A stretch of DNA of 64,000 nt from Tetrapyrgos nigripes. Lineage: Eukaryota > Basidiomycota > Agaricomycetes > Agaricales > Campanellaceae. Made by a program: the position numbers and the translations under genes. Positions 34,469 through 45,823 of this stretch are shown piece after piece (positions within the stretch are counted from its first letter, which is position 1; each line of letters begins with the position of its first letter). The notes beneath the pieces were generated by a model that was given only the letters and a program-made list of their open reading frames with translations, made no database searches and had not been told where the DNA came from. The stretch is taken from assembly GCA_013368315.1 (NCBI GenBank), contig JAACJM010000073.1, positions 1-64,000 of the forward strand, given 5' to 3'.

Positions 34469-34998
34469 CTGGACTGGAAGGGGATTTTTCATCTACATGT
34501 TAGGGCAGAACATTAAGATAATGATGCACATACCTTGACAGAGCCTGGTCAGCTTCTATACCAATCTGTACTCACTTTTGAGAGTTGGGGTAGAGTGAAG
34601 GTGAGGCCATCCTAGATGTGTTTGAAGTGGGCCAGCGCGAGGTTACCGGATTTCGCTTGCAGGTGAGACCCAGCTAAGAAAGCCGACTTGGTCATCTCTG
34701 TTGAATGCACGACCTGCATTCTAAGTCGATTTAAAACGACGTCAATCGTTTGCGTGAGGGAAGGTGGTCGCTGACCAATCAGCGCCATCTCTTCAAATCT
34801 GTCCGAGTGATATCTAATTCTACTGGTTGGATCTAAGACGCTATGAATCCATCCGATTATACGGGGTTTTCACTGGGGATGACTTCTTGTAAGCTCAGAA
34901 TTAATTGCGAGCTACAATTTCCTGGCGAAAGGCCCTCAGCGATCAGCGGAAGGACTGATAACTCCGGCTAAGCGAAGTTTATTCCAGCAAAAAGCATC

Positions 34999-35024
34999 TA
35001 GGGAGGGGTCCGGACCCTCCCCTA
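34999..35024. repeat. GC-rich palindrome
   Basis: An inverted repeat centred on TCCGGA, with arms GGGAGGGG and CCCTCCCC. A CTAA follows about 8-12 bp later, a layout like a Helitron 3' end, but the next base is A rather than the expected T. It lies in a gene-free stretch. Confidence 0.5.
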
Positions 35025-35343
35025 AACCATTCTAAAGCACAATTTTTGATGTTTTTGAAATTTCCTCTGCTCAGCTATCAGTCCCTCCAGCATTATTTGC
35101 CAGAGCTCAGGGAATTAATCCTTACGGGAAGTCATCCAGTGAAAGCCGTGATATGGATTGATGAACAAAAAGTGAGAAATATATCTTTCAAGAGATGCAG
35201 GCGAAGCTGGACGCACACCTCACCAGTCTTACCAGTCATAATGCCTGCAGTACGGGCTGCGCAATCGTTGCCATCACCATCACCGCTAATGCCAGTAACC
35301 ACTGGCAGTTACTGCCCTTCTAGCGAGATTCGCAAGATCGGGA

Positions 35344-36430
35344 ATCATCAGTATTTTCTCCAGGCGTATGGAGCGCATGGGCGCATATGGGGCCATACAG
35401 CCATGCAGCCCCCATCCATGTATGGGAATTGGGGGGCATGCGTAAGTCCCATACACATGTATGGCGTCGGCTAATCTGCCCCATACGCCCCATGCACCTC
35501 AAATTGCCTGCTTTTTGCGTCGTCCATACACCTCCATACATGCCATACACCTCACAGATGTCAACAAATTAGGTATGAAAAACAATATCCATATTATCAG
35601 ATTCTATCTAGTATCTAGTACAGCATGTAGGAGAATATAATTAATATGCTACATATGAGAAAAGAGGAAGATGAGGACGAGCACTAATCGCACTAATCCC
35701 AATGAAAGGATTGTAAGGATGATATAGGTATACATTGAGAAGGCAGTTTACAACAAAGAGAGGACTTACCGAGACTGAACCACACTCAACGAAGAACAAT
35801 ACAGAGGATCCTGGATAACAGCAATAGAAATCAGTCAAGGATATGCATCGAAAGCGAATGTACCATACTCACCTCATTCCACTTCCCGAAATCCAATCAA
35901 CTCTTGCTCTCGAAGCTAGCCCATGACACTACAAGACCTAGCCAAAGCGAACAGTGAAACAGATGTCAGTACCCGTTCATTGCAGAGCTAGTCAGATACT
36001 TACCGGGAAAATATCTGTCACTGATGCACTGCCGCTCGGAGTCTGCAATGACAAGCTCAGTGTAAACACTTACCTGTGATAGAGTAGCAGTGCAGGTAAA
36101 CGTGGGCAGGCAGAAAAAGAGGGAGAGAATGGAGGGAACACGAGGTAGAGACGTTAGTGGACGGTGACGTGGTGGTTGAGAGTAAGGCAGACGCAAAAAC
36201 TTGAAAAAGCAAATCAACAGAAGTTCTTTCAAACTCCGCTTCAACCGTTCACGTGACCGCGACCTTGGTCCCGGAACCTCAGGCACCACTCGCTAAACTC
36301 TTCTGTATGGGAGTGTACGGAGATTTAGCAGAGTGTATGGGGCGGATCAGAAAAATTTTGTATGGGCATGTATGGCATGTATGGCTGCTATGCGCCCATG
36401 CGCCCATAAATTTGGGAAATTACTGATGAT
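35344..36430. mobile_element. Decayed fold-back element with GTATGG-rich subterminal repeats
   Basis: Imperfect inverted ends start ATCATCAGTA at 35344 and end TACTGATGAT at 36430. Matching continues inward through GCATGGGCGCATA and a region of many dispersed GTATGG/CCATAC motifs on both sides (35365-35555 and 36305-36410). The interior has no gene I can support. No target duplication is clear, so the exact ends are uncertain. Clusters of a short motif near both ends are typical of transposase-binding subterminal repeats. Confidence 0.55.
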
Positions 36431-37032
36431 GATACTCACTAGTAGACTTCTAAGTTCTGTGCAACTCAAATGGTAATGTAGACCGTCAGACGACGGACGA
36501 CACAACAGTTTGAAGCAGGGATGCTGCAAGCCAAAGCACATTTCAACGTGTAAATCAGTATATGTAGAAAGATGCCTTGACGTACTAAGTACTCTGCAAT
36601 GACATAACTGGGTTCAACGAAAGCACTGAAAAAGCCTGATGGAGAATTGTGTTGGGGCTTGATAAGGTGCTATAGCCTATGAGATCTGAAGAACATACTG
36701 CGACGACCTTTGTCAGGTCCTGACATCTCCAAGCCAATTCGGATTTCCTGTCAAGTTCCCCTACTCATATACTCATCAGTTTCGAAAATATTAATAATAA
36801 TAAGCACGCAAAAGTTGCCCAACAGTTGTCAATCATCACACCAAGACAGCGATTCCTTTCAAAAGCACGCATCCTTCCAATCCAAATCTGAAGATGTACA
36901 TATCATTCAATTGCATGGGCTATGTTTATTATAAACAGAACGGACAAACTCCCACTGTTGCGCAAAATCTTCAAGCAAGTAAAAAAGTCAATCAATCAAT
37001 TCCAATTCTTCCTAATCCCTCCTTACTATCTA
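36431..37032. other. 3' spacer downstream of FAP1
   Basis: No gene is supported. AT-rich stretches (36785-36810) lie beyond the 3' end of the minus-strand FAP1 gene and may hold its 3' UTR. Confidence 0.4.
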
Positions 37033-40000
37033 TCACGCTTCATCCTCCCAATTATCCGGTACTGGCTCATCAGACCCACTTGGCGCTGGGGCTGGAACTG
37101 CTGCCTCTGGTGTACGATTCGGATGAGGGACTGACGTAGCAGCAGCAGCATTAATTCCCCGAGTTTGCGTACTCGTCTGAGGACTCGGACTCGCAGCTCT
37201 CGAGATATTCCACGGCGAGACACTACCACCACCTCCAGTACCAGTACCAGTACTAGACAACCCAGAAGGACGTCCAGCGCCTGCTCCAACAACAGAGGTC
37301 CATCCTCTATTCGGTATGGTCGAGGATGACGATGACGTCACCGTTGCAGGGCTACCACTACGCCAAGCAGAGGTCGAGCTCGCAGCAACGGTAGGAGAGG
37401 GAGAATGAATGGTAGATCCTCCTCTGAGATCTGCGAGCTTGCCTAGAGATGATGTGGGCGCGTGTGATGGTCCGAGTCCTAGGTTGATTAGGTAGGCGGA
37501 TAGGGTGGGGGTTGGGATACGTGTGTCGATGCGGCGGATGATTTGGACGCTGGAAAGGAAAGGAAAGAGAGAGAGATAGGGATGGGAATGAAGTAATGAG
37601 AGCAGGACAGAAAAAAGACACCCTCGTCAGAAATTTTGACTATGAGAGACATTAGTCAAGTGTACACACCTCCGTTTTGGTTCCTGGTCTACCATTTGAG
37701 TATCCATTCTATACACGTTGGCAAGCTGCAAAAGAGAATTGTAGTCAGTACCCAAATCTCAGACATGGATAGATAGAAAAAGCCACGACATACATCATGC
37801 ACAAACTTTCTTCTATCAGGAGGCATATGCGGTAAGACTTGCGATTTCTTTGACGATGTGACAAAGCTGTAAAAGTGCCCACCCAGTCAGCATGAGAACG
37901 AGCTTGAAACAATGAACAAAACAAATTACTACTCACTCTGCAAAAGCCTTCTCCACAACCCCCAAAAACTTTCCATTTCCCCTCCCAAACGCAACCAACT
38001 CGTCATGATAAACCACGTCTCCTAATCCACCTCTCCCACCACCACCACCAGCATTATCACTCCCATTACTATTATGACCACTCTGAACAGTATTAATCCC
38101 CAACGCCTCAGCCAACTTTCTATTCCTCTTCGCCACTGCACATTCCGTCGTGCATTTCGGTTCTTGCTGCGATTTGGTTTTTGACGAACCGGTAGGGTTT
38201 GATGTGGATTTACCGCATAGGACTGATTGACGGATACGTCCACAAGGACAGGAGAGTGAGACGAGAGATTGACAGGGTTCGTCTTCGGGGCAGCCAGCGG
38301 GAGCGTGGCAGAGGTGGGTGCAGGGGTGTTGGTCGGGGAAACTGAACAAAGAATGAATGATTAAATTATGTATGTAGTAGGTTGGACGATAACAGAAAGA
38401 TTGGACATGGAAAGAGGAGACATACCATAACTTGCGTGACTTTCCACACATCGACGTACAAGCCCCACAATCATCTGCATGACATATTCTATCGCAGCGA
38501 TGGAATCCACATCCAAGGAGCCTGAAAAGGATAGGATGAAGACCGAAAAAATGTCAGATACTTGGAATAAAACGACAAGTGTTCGAGGAGACAAAAAAGA
38601 AAAACACTCACTTCCCACAAACAGACCCACACCCAACTTTCTCCGTCTCCAGCGAACATCTAACATTAGGCACGTCTTTCTTCCCACAAGCACACTTTTT
38701 CGTCGTCAGCGAATAACACGGTGGACATGGAGCGTCATCTGCGTGACATGAATGCGGTGTTTTTGGGTGTCCACAGGGCGGGGGAGGGAACACGCAGGGA
38801 TAAGGGCATTTGACTTTAGTACCACAGGGTATGGGTGGTTCTAGGACTGTACGGCCGCAGAAGCAGATGAGCTATTGTGAGGAAAGAGAAAGGCGTCAGT
38901 ATGATGGCATAGTATTCGGGAAAAGAAAGTAAAATAGAAAGTAAAAGTAAGATAAAAGAATAAAAACGGAAAGAAAACCCACCTCTTCAAACGAACTCCT
39001 CAAACAAGGCTTACAAGGCCCCTTGTGATCCTTCTCCTCACACGTATGATTCCCACATCCAAGCATCTTTCCGCAAATCAAGTCACAATCATGCAATCCT
39101 CCTATATCTTCCTCTGTTAACCCCACCGTTACGATTTTCTTCTTCCCCTTCTTCGTCATCTGACCTGCTAACGAAGCGAGGGGACAACAGACACGATTAC
39201 ATTGATGTCGACCACATGAACGAAGGGCGAGGCAGGGTTTTTCGCAGAGGACTTCGTCAGTGACTTTGGAGGGGTTTGGTTCCGAGGTACTGTCAGACTC
39301 GATCCCAACGTTGATTTGAGAGCGATGTAAAACACCACATTTAATGACCTGCGTCGTACTCCCACATCTACAAGGCCGTACAATGTCAACTGAACAAGGC
39401 GGACAAGGGCCTGAATGACATTTTGTTTGACAGGGATGGTCGCAGTAGACTTGAGGTTTGAGGCAGGGTGACGGACAGGTTGGGATGGGGTCTGTACATT
39501 TGGCTCGTGGAGGGAAGGCTTCTTCGTTCTGGGTCTGCGGAGAGGTGGATGTAGAGGTTGTAGATGAAGAGGTAGAGGTGGAGATGGAGGTAGTAGAGGA
39601 AGAAGGAGCAATCCGTCGTTTTCCACAGGGACAAGTGGTAATTCTATCCGGTGATAGAGGACAGTGTCCTCTCTCGTTGATTGAATTGGAACTCGGTGGA
39701 TGACATGGTTTATCACAAACATGTTCTCCACAATCGTATGGTTTGCCGCATATATCCGTGCATCTGAAGCCTTTCCTCGGTTCTACCATCGTCTCCTTCG
39801 TCTCGGTGGAGGTAGGGTCGGTATCACAACCAACACCACCCAACCAAACATCTCCTTCACCACACTTCACCTCCTTCTCTTCCTTCTCACACCAACATTT
39901 CTGCTTCTCCATTTTAGGACAAGGATCACATTCACCGATATGACAAGTTTTGGTACAATGATGTTTCCCGCAGCTGAGTATTTTGGAACAAGGCTCGTTG

Positions 40001-41138
40001 CAGGAGATGTTGGCATCGTCACCACACCGAACGGCGACGACTCGTTTTCGGATACAGTTGCATGGAATGTCCATAGTGACTTTACATGGTGGACAAGGAC
40101 CTGGATGGCAGAGAAGGGGACATGGGTGGTGGCAAGATGTACGTTGACGAGAGCAGGGGTTTCCGCAGGAATGAGGTGTAGCGAGACGGTTGTTGGGGCT
40201 GGGAACTGAGCCGCAGAAGCAACTAGAAAGGAAAAAATAATGAAGGTTAGAAAGTGGTCGAAATAGTTTGAAATAAATGTGCAAATAACGTACAAATAAC
40301 CACGAATGAGTCTATTCCTCCGTCCCTGACATCCAGGGCACCTCCATTCTCCACTTCGTTCTGGTTCGCCTCTGGCGGCCCAAGCAGCCTTGACATCTTT
40401 ATAGCTCGTATCAGACCAAGAGCGAATACATTTCAGATGGAATGGAGTCCAGCAATATTGCGGTTCATGATCCGTTTTATCATCGTCAGAAATGACGGGT
40501 ATAAGAGGCGAGCAGCACCAAATGGGCTGAGGAGGATGAATAGCGTTGAAGCAGATGGGACAATCGGCGTAGGGTTGGTTCGTCAGTCCTCTGATAAGGT
40601 TGGACGTCAGATCGTCTTGACTTGGATCTGGTAGACCTGGTCGCTGTTTGTACTTGCTATGACTGGGACCAGCTTGAGGGGTTTCGGAGGTGAGGGACGC
40701 GTTGAACCTGGCTCTTCGATTCCTGGCACCTGGAGTAGGTGCAGCCCGTGCCTGGGAAGGACCTTCGACGTTGTTGGGCGTGTTTCGTCCAGGAGTCCCT
40801 TGAGAGGCTTTATCCTTTTCTCCATCAGTCTTGTCTTTGTCCTTTCCATCCATCTCCTTTTCTCGTCTAGACGGAAACCGTCCCTTTCCACCTCTACCCT
40901 TGCTGCCTTTCTCTCCTTTCTCATCCTGTGCTCTAGGAGGATTTACTTGAGCGTTGTTCTGAGGCTTCCTTGGCGGCCTTTTTCGCTGATTGTTGTTAGA
41001 TGGAGCATGTGGAGGCGCATTAGGATCGGTAGAGTTGGGTTGAGGTCGATTAGCTTGTCGTGGACGTTGTGGGGGCCTACGGGTAGACTGAGGCGTTTCC
41101 GGAGTAGGTGCTGGTTGACCAGTAGCCTGTGCGTCCAT
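37033..41138 (-). CDS. FAP1: FAP1/NFX1-type zinc-finger protein with RING and R3H domains
   Basis: The model has eight exons: 41138-40294, 40222-38983, 38871-38612, 38521-38426, 38341-37937, 37866-37794, 37725-37670 and 37549-37033. All junctions are GT-AG and phase-consistent, giving 1163 residues. Residues 1-190 are a basic, Pro/Lys-rich disordered region. A RING-like finger follows (CPICFNAI ... CWTPFHLKCI ... CRCP/CPGC style spacing, about 195-275). A long series of NF-X1 zinc fingers (CGxHxCxxxCHxGxCxPC type, e.g. CGKHHCTKTCHIGECDPC) runs from about 285 to 860. The R3H domain ends the ordered part (KSQVLPHMPPDRRKFVHD and VYRMDTQMVDQEP). The tail is Ser/Gly/Pro-rich. In yeast, FAP1 binds FKBP12/rapamycin targets; NFX1 proteins are nuclear or ribonucleoprotein-associated putative E3 ligases. 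An in-frame upstream ATG at 41243 is possible but less likely. Confidence 0.95.
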
Positions 41139-42915
41139 GCAAAGAGGAGTAGAGTTGTCACCCTGGAGGAGAGGTGACAAACTCTTAAAGGAGTCCGCTT
41201 CAATTCCGCGCTTACTCAGATCTCGCTTATATCGGTAGAACACTTGTCACTTTTACACGCAGTGTTCGAGCAGTGTTCTCGAGTCATTTCGAGCTTTCAA
41301 GAATGACAGGTTTCATGAGTCAAATCCGAGTCATCTGGGTGCGCGATGGAGGCTGCCTCAACACTCTATCCCCGGCGAAGCCGGTTGAAGGTTCACTGTC
41401 GTGCGCGAAGCGCCCCACTGTTTTCCCAGCAAAGCTCGACGTCGTAGCTGAGATGCCTGTATCCCAAACCTGAAAAAGCCCATTCCACCCTGTCTCATTA
41501 AAACCCGGTCATTTCGGGAATGTACGCGTGGGCTTTCTTTACCACGTTTTCAATATTATTATGCTGCTGGTAAGTAAGTGCTTGAACACAATGGCTCCGA
41601 GTCCCGACTTTTTAGCCTAGGACGATAAGTGTTTTCCACCATACCCCAGATCGGAACGATCTACATAGTACTACATAGCGGGCCTTGTGGCTCCTTCCCG
41701 AGATCAGAACTTCTCAGCTCAACGCTACTCCCAGCATGGCACTGAAAAGTGGCCTTCCTGTAGAGTATGCAGCGGTGACATCATCGACTCACTGCGCTCA
41801 AGAAATCCTCCAGGAATGAATGGTTGAAAGCACCCGTATTGCAACGGATTGTAAGTTCAAGTTGGGACATACATACATTATCGGTTTGCATTCAAGTTTT
41901 GCTGATGGATTTTTGATAGCATCGAATTTAAGAGTATGACACCGAGCCCAATAGTCAGTTCGGATAAGTACTCACTCAGGCAGGACGGTCCTACGCTGTG
42001 TCATTGTTCGAGTTCTTTGGAGCTTGGGCGATTTGGACTGTAGGAGGTTTAAATACGACGTTCTCATCAAAACTGACGCTAAACTAGTCCTTATCATCAA
42101 AAACCCAAGCGACTACCCTCTCCAACATAATCATGGGCACCTCGATATCTCCTCCCCCCCGGGTCTCCTTTCCCAATTACACTGTCATGTGCTCTGCTGT
42201 ACATGCCCATCTACGCCCTTGCATTTCCCTTTCAAGACTGAGAACAACTTGAATCGCAATTCCTCACGCGAGGGGAGAAGAGTTCGCGGTGGTGGCCCTC
42301 AGGTTAGTGGCGACTGTGTTGATGTTCAGTAAGTCGCCCGTCCCTTCGTTCCGAGTCGCACATTCAATTTTTGAGTTCTTACCTCTATGAATATGATGTT
42401 TCTAGAGGCCAACAAGTCCCATGTCAGAAGAGCAAACTGAACGCTGCAGCTATACTAGCTGAGATTCTTCAGTGTTGGCTGTGGTAGGTCTAGTACTACT
42501 CAAAGGATGTTGTTTTTATTATTCCTTTTCGATACTTAAAACTTGGTTCATTTCAATGATCGCAGTTGTGGGAGCAATACTTACTCGCCGGTTTACTGAT
42601 TTTCTGGATCCACCGAAGGAGGAGAACGATGTTGGTGAGAAAGAACTCGCAAAGATGATATCTAGCAGATTGTGTTCCAAAAGAATGCTAATTGTACAGG
42701 GTACATTGAAGAACGGAACGTCCTGAAGTACAAATTTGACAGTTCAAGCTGAAAGATGAAGAGATTCTACCTACAAATGAACGGAGTTGTTAGAAATTTT
42801 TGAAGAAAGAAAGAGCGAAGATGAAATACAAAAGTACGACGAAAGAAGTCGGCCCTCCGAAAACAGAAGAAACGAACAACAAATCGAGGGCCAGACCCGA
42901 ACTTGAATATTCAAA
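41139..42915. other. Long spacer between FAP1 and the 7TM gene
   Basis: It holds the FAP1 promoter on its left and the 3' side of the minus-strand 7TM gene on its right. Two GAA-loop hairpins lie at 41372-41384 and 41403-41413. Short frames at 42024-42332 and 42472-42726 have hydrophobic parts but no recognisable domain or consistent splicing. I do not support a gene here. Confidence 0.4.
41372..41413. repeat. Pair of GAA-loop hairpins
   Basis: CCGGC-GAA-GCCGG (41372-41384) and GCGC-GAA-GCGC (41403-41413) lie 18 bp apart. The stem-GNA-stem layout matches the hairpins at 6624, 9175 and 9848, although the flanks differ. Confidence 0.5.
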
Positions 42916-44675
42916 TCAACAAGGACTAATCGGCGAATCCAACTGTATGGAACTATTCCCTGGCTCCCCAGCTGCTGGGATCATTTTTTCTCGACTAGCT
43001 GTGCTTGCGTGACATTTTCGCAGCCAACGTGTTCTCCTTCTTGAACTTGGTGAACATTTGACAAAAGTAGCGACGATGAGGTCCCGAATTCGACGTAGTC
43101 CAGATGTCCATGACAAGATGAGATCCCGCTGGACTCCGAATACAAAGACGGCAGCTGTTGGAACTGGAATAACAGTGTGAAAGATTTGGGAAGGTCAGTA
43201 AAAGCGGTTGAACATCAGATACTCAGACGTCTGAGTAAGAACAAGTAATACTGACTGAGAGCCAATACCATATTCAGCGCCGGTGCTTGATGTGGAGTGA
43301 AGGTGAAGATGATTCCCAGTCTGTCAAAGAGAAGGATGAGAATGATTATCACCATGTAAGACTAAGACTGAATGCAGATTTACCCAACAGCAAAGATCGA
43401 AAACACGGAGAACACCAGGACCTTGATGGCTAGACCGATTAAGCCCGTCGTATCTGCTTCACCGTCGTCACTCAGTTGAGCATCATTTGAGCCTTCGGAG
43501 TTTCTATGAACCCTCGATCCATTCCTCGAAATTGTGGAACGTGAGTGGGCCATGGTATTTCTTGAAGAAGCAGATGCTCGAAGGAACGACCATTGTCTCT
43601 TCACATCTCGACTTATTAGGGCTTCGAGGATGATACAAACGATCATGACGATGGTGACTACCCCTGCAGATATCCTGCCTCTGTAAATCATCATAAAGAA
43701 AGCAAAGCCATAAGTTGATCAATTCCGTCAAGGTCGTAATGAAGAATTAAAAGCGGACGTACGGAATTTCATTCCCCATGTCACAGTATAGCCCACTGGA
43801 AGTCCGTCGGACTGTACTAGGGTCCCGCAAACCAATTATCAGCGCCATGACCATCATACCGGAAGCGGCCAAGTACGGTGACACAACCAACTACAGTTCC
43901 GAATAATGTACCACATAACAATGAATAAAAATGGATTTGGAGTTTTGCTGGCTCAAGTGACCAACTTACTGCAATCGTTAAAGCCTTTCCACCGTCTCCA
44001 CAGTGCCTCACCATCCTAAACACATGTAACACCAGGGAAAAAGTACCGAATGCGGTCCTACAAACAAAACGTCGATATCAAGGGGTAGTGTAATATAGTC
44101 AGGCACTGATCTGCAGGAACGGAGATGGCACGTTCAGGACTTCAATCCTCCGGTACTCACAAGGTAGGTACAGTGTAGATCAGCGCCGCCTGAGCAAGAC
44201 AAAGTTGATGTGGTGGGACGTAGGATAATGGGCGCCCTACTAGAAGACTAGAAGATATCAGGAAGCGTCAGTGCAAAGCATTACGGCGAATGGTAACGAA
44301 GGAGGATGATGCGCTCGTTTGCTATTTGATATTCGAAAGACAAGTACTCGCTATACTCACCTGTACGAGATGCAGCTTATGATCCATGTGACGCAAAAAT
44401 TTATCCAGGTTGGGTGCTTCCATGTTCGTGTTATTGCTGTGGTGAACAGGATGACGGAGAGTCCTGCTAGGCTGAACAATTGGAACGCGAAGAAAATGTG
44501 CAGGATGACATTAGTGTGTGGTACTGGAGTAGGAGGGTAGTCATCCTCAGAGGAGCGACCTGAAAGAAAAGTTTAGTAGACCATCACGAAAACAAAACAT
44601 CGAGTACTCACGCGTAAGGAGAGCACTAGCAGCTGAGAACACGGTCGTCGCATCGAATATTGACGCAGTCTTCAT
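42916..44675 (-). CDS. Uncharacterised fungal seven-transmembrane protein
   Basis: Eight exons close in frame: 44675-44612, 44559-44361, 44247-44161, 44057-43970, 43890-43763, 43680-43384, 43320-43256 and 43163-42916. The product is 391 residues. Seven hydrophobic segments are visible, including LAGLSVILFTTAI, INFCVTWIISCISYSLL, LAQAALIYTVPTLTAFGT, VVSPYLAASGMMVMALIIGL, VVTIVMIVCIILEALI, IKVLVFSVFSIFAVG and VLALIPTAAVFVFGVQ. A Ser/Arg/Asp-rich loop of about 60 residues separates TM5 and TM6. The cytosolic tail is basic (SSRRRTRWLRK). It is a paralogue of the gene at 52078. A plasma-membrane receptor-like role is a plausible inference; no ligand or G-protein evidence is in the sequence. Confidence 0.85.
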
Positions 44676-45823
44676 GGTAGCTATAGTGAAGAAGGTCGAC
44701 CAGCGTAGTGCTCGGGGAGTACAAAACGCTTAAAAGAGCATGAGCGTCAGGGTAATAACCAAAGCACAAAATGCATAACATGACGGCTTATATGAAAGCC
44801 GAGAAGACGTCCTGTATGTACTTTCTTAGTATCAGACAGAAGGCTCGAACGAGCTGTGCCTTGAGCAATCGGGAGTCATACAACCGATACTGATGTACAG
44901 CATCGGTGACGTAGACGAAGCCAAAAACAGTGCTTTTTAATTACAGAGCATTCCGGTGAGTTCCTTATACAGAAAGAATGGACGGAGATCAAAGGGTATG
45001 AACGGCTTTTCCGTTTGAAGTCAAAGAGACACAGGACGCCCGTAGCTTCTATATGACATTCTATCAGGCGTTCTACAAAGGTCGTCGATAAAAATGGAAA
45101 GAATACCGGCACACGCAGAACTAATTAAACGCTGGCGAGCGCCGAGAACGGATTTAACGTTTGGACCGCGAATATGGAGGACGGTGCAGAAGCTGAGGCG
45201 ATTAGGATACCTGTATGGCTGCGAAAGATAAGCATAGGTCGACGTCAGTGTCGGGTGATAAAATGCTCTGGTAGAAATTTGGACTAGAAGGACATAACCC
45301 TCATCAGGGAGGTGATGATCAGGAGAACTCGATCTGAGTCGAAGCTGTTTCCTTGACGAAATGGGTGCAGTAAGCAGCTTCTAGAAGTTACTCTTTCCAG
45401 TTCATACAGCACGAACAGCACGACGCGTGAAGCTAACAGCAGGCTAGCAGCAGTCTTCCTTCTCACGAAAGAGGCCGCAGGCGGTAGCATCTCAGCGTAC
45501 ACAGTCCAATAGTCAAGCGACTTCTCCCGAGGAAAAGTTTGGTATCAGTGCTGTAGAACACGAATGGACAGTGAGTCAAAACCACATCCACATGAGATGA
45601 GGCTGCAGTAGCGCAAGCGAGGCCTATCAAAGACCTGGGTTCGAAAGAATCCTTCCATGCATGTCACTAGTATTGCGGGGAAGGAGACGCTGAAGAAGAA
45701 GAGGGACGATAGCAAGACCGGTGACTTCACGCCGAGGACAGGTCTATCTTCTCGCAAGGCAGACCTAGACCCACATTATTGTACAAACGACGTCTTTGCT
45801 GCAGTGTAGGGCCTATGCCAGGG
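44676..45823. other. Spacer with weak minus-strand coding traces
   Basis: Three minus-strand frames (44876-45112, 45284-45502, 45545-45757) contain hydrophobic segments such as SSLFFFSVSFPAILV and LLLASRVVLFVLYEL. Splicing between them does not give a single clean protein. It could be a degenerate membrane-protein gene or chance. The part next to 44675 is the promoter of the 7TM gene. Confidence 0.35.

Noticed and set aside
42024..42726. Small membrane-protein gene
   Set aside because: Hydrophobic stretches exist, but frames shift at a C-run near 42150 and no domain or consistent introns appear.
45640..45665. tRNA B-box-like GGTTCGAAAGAATCC
   Set aside because: No A-box or cloverleaf could be folded around it, so it is taken as chance.
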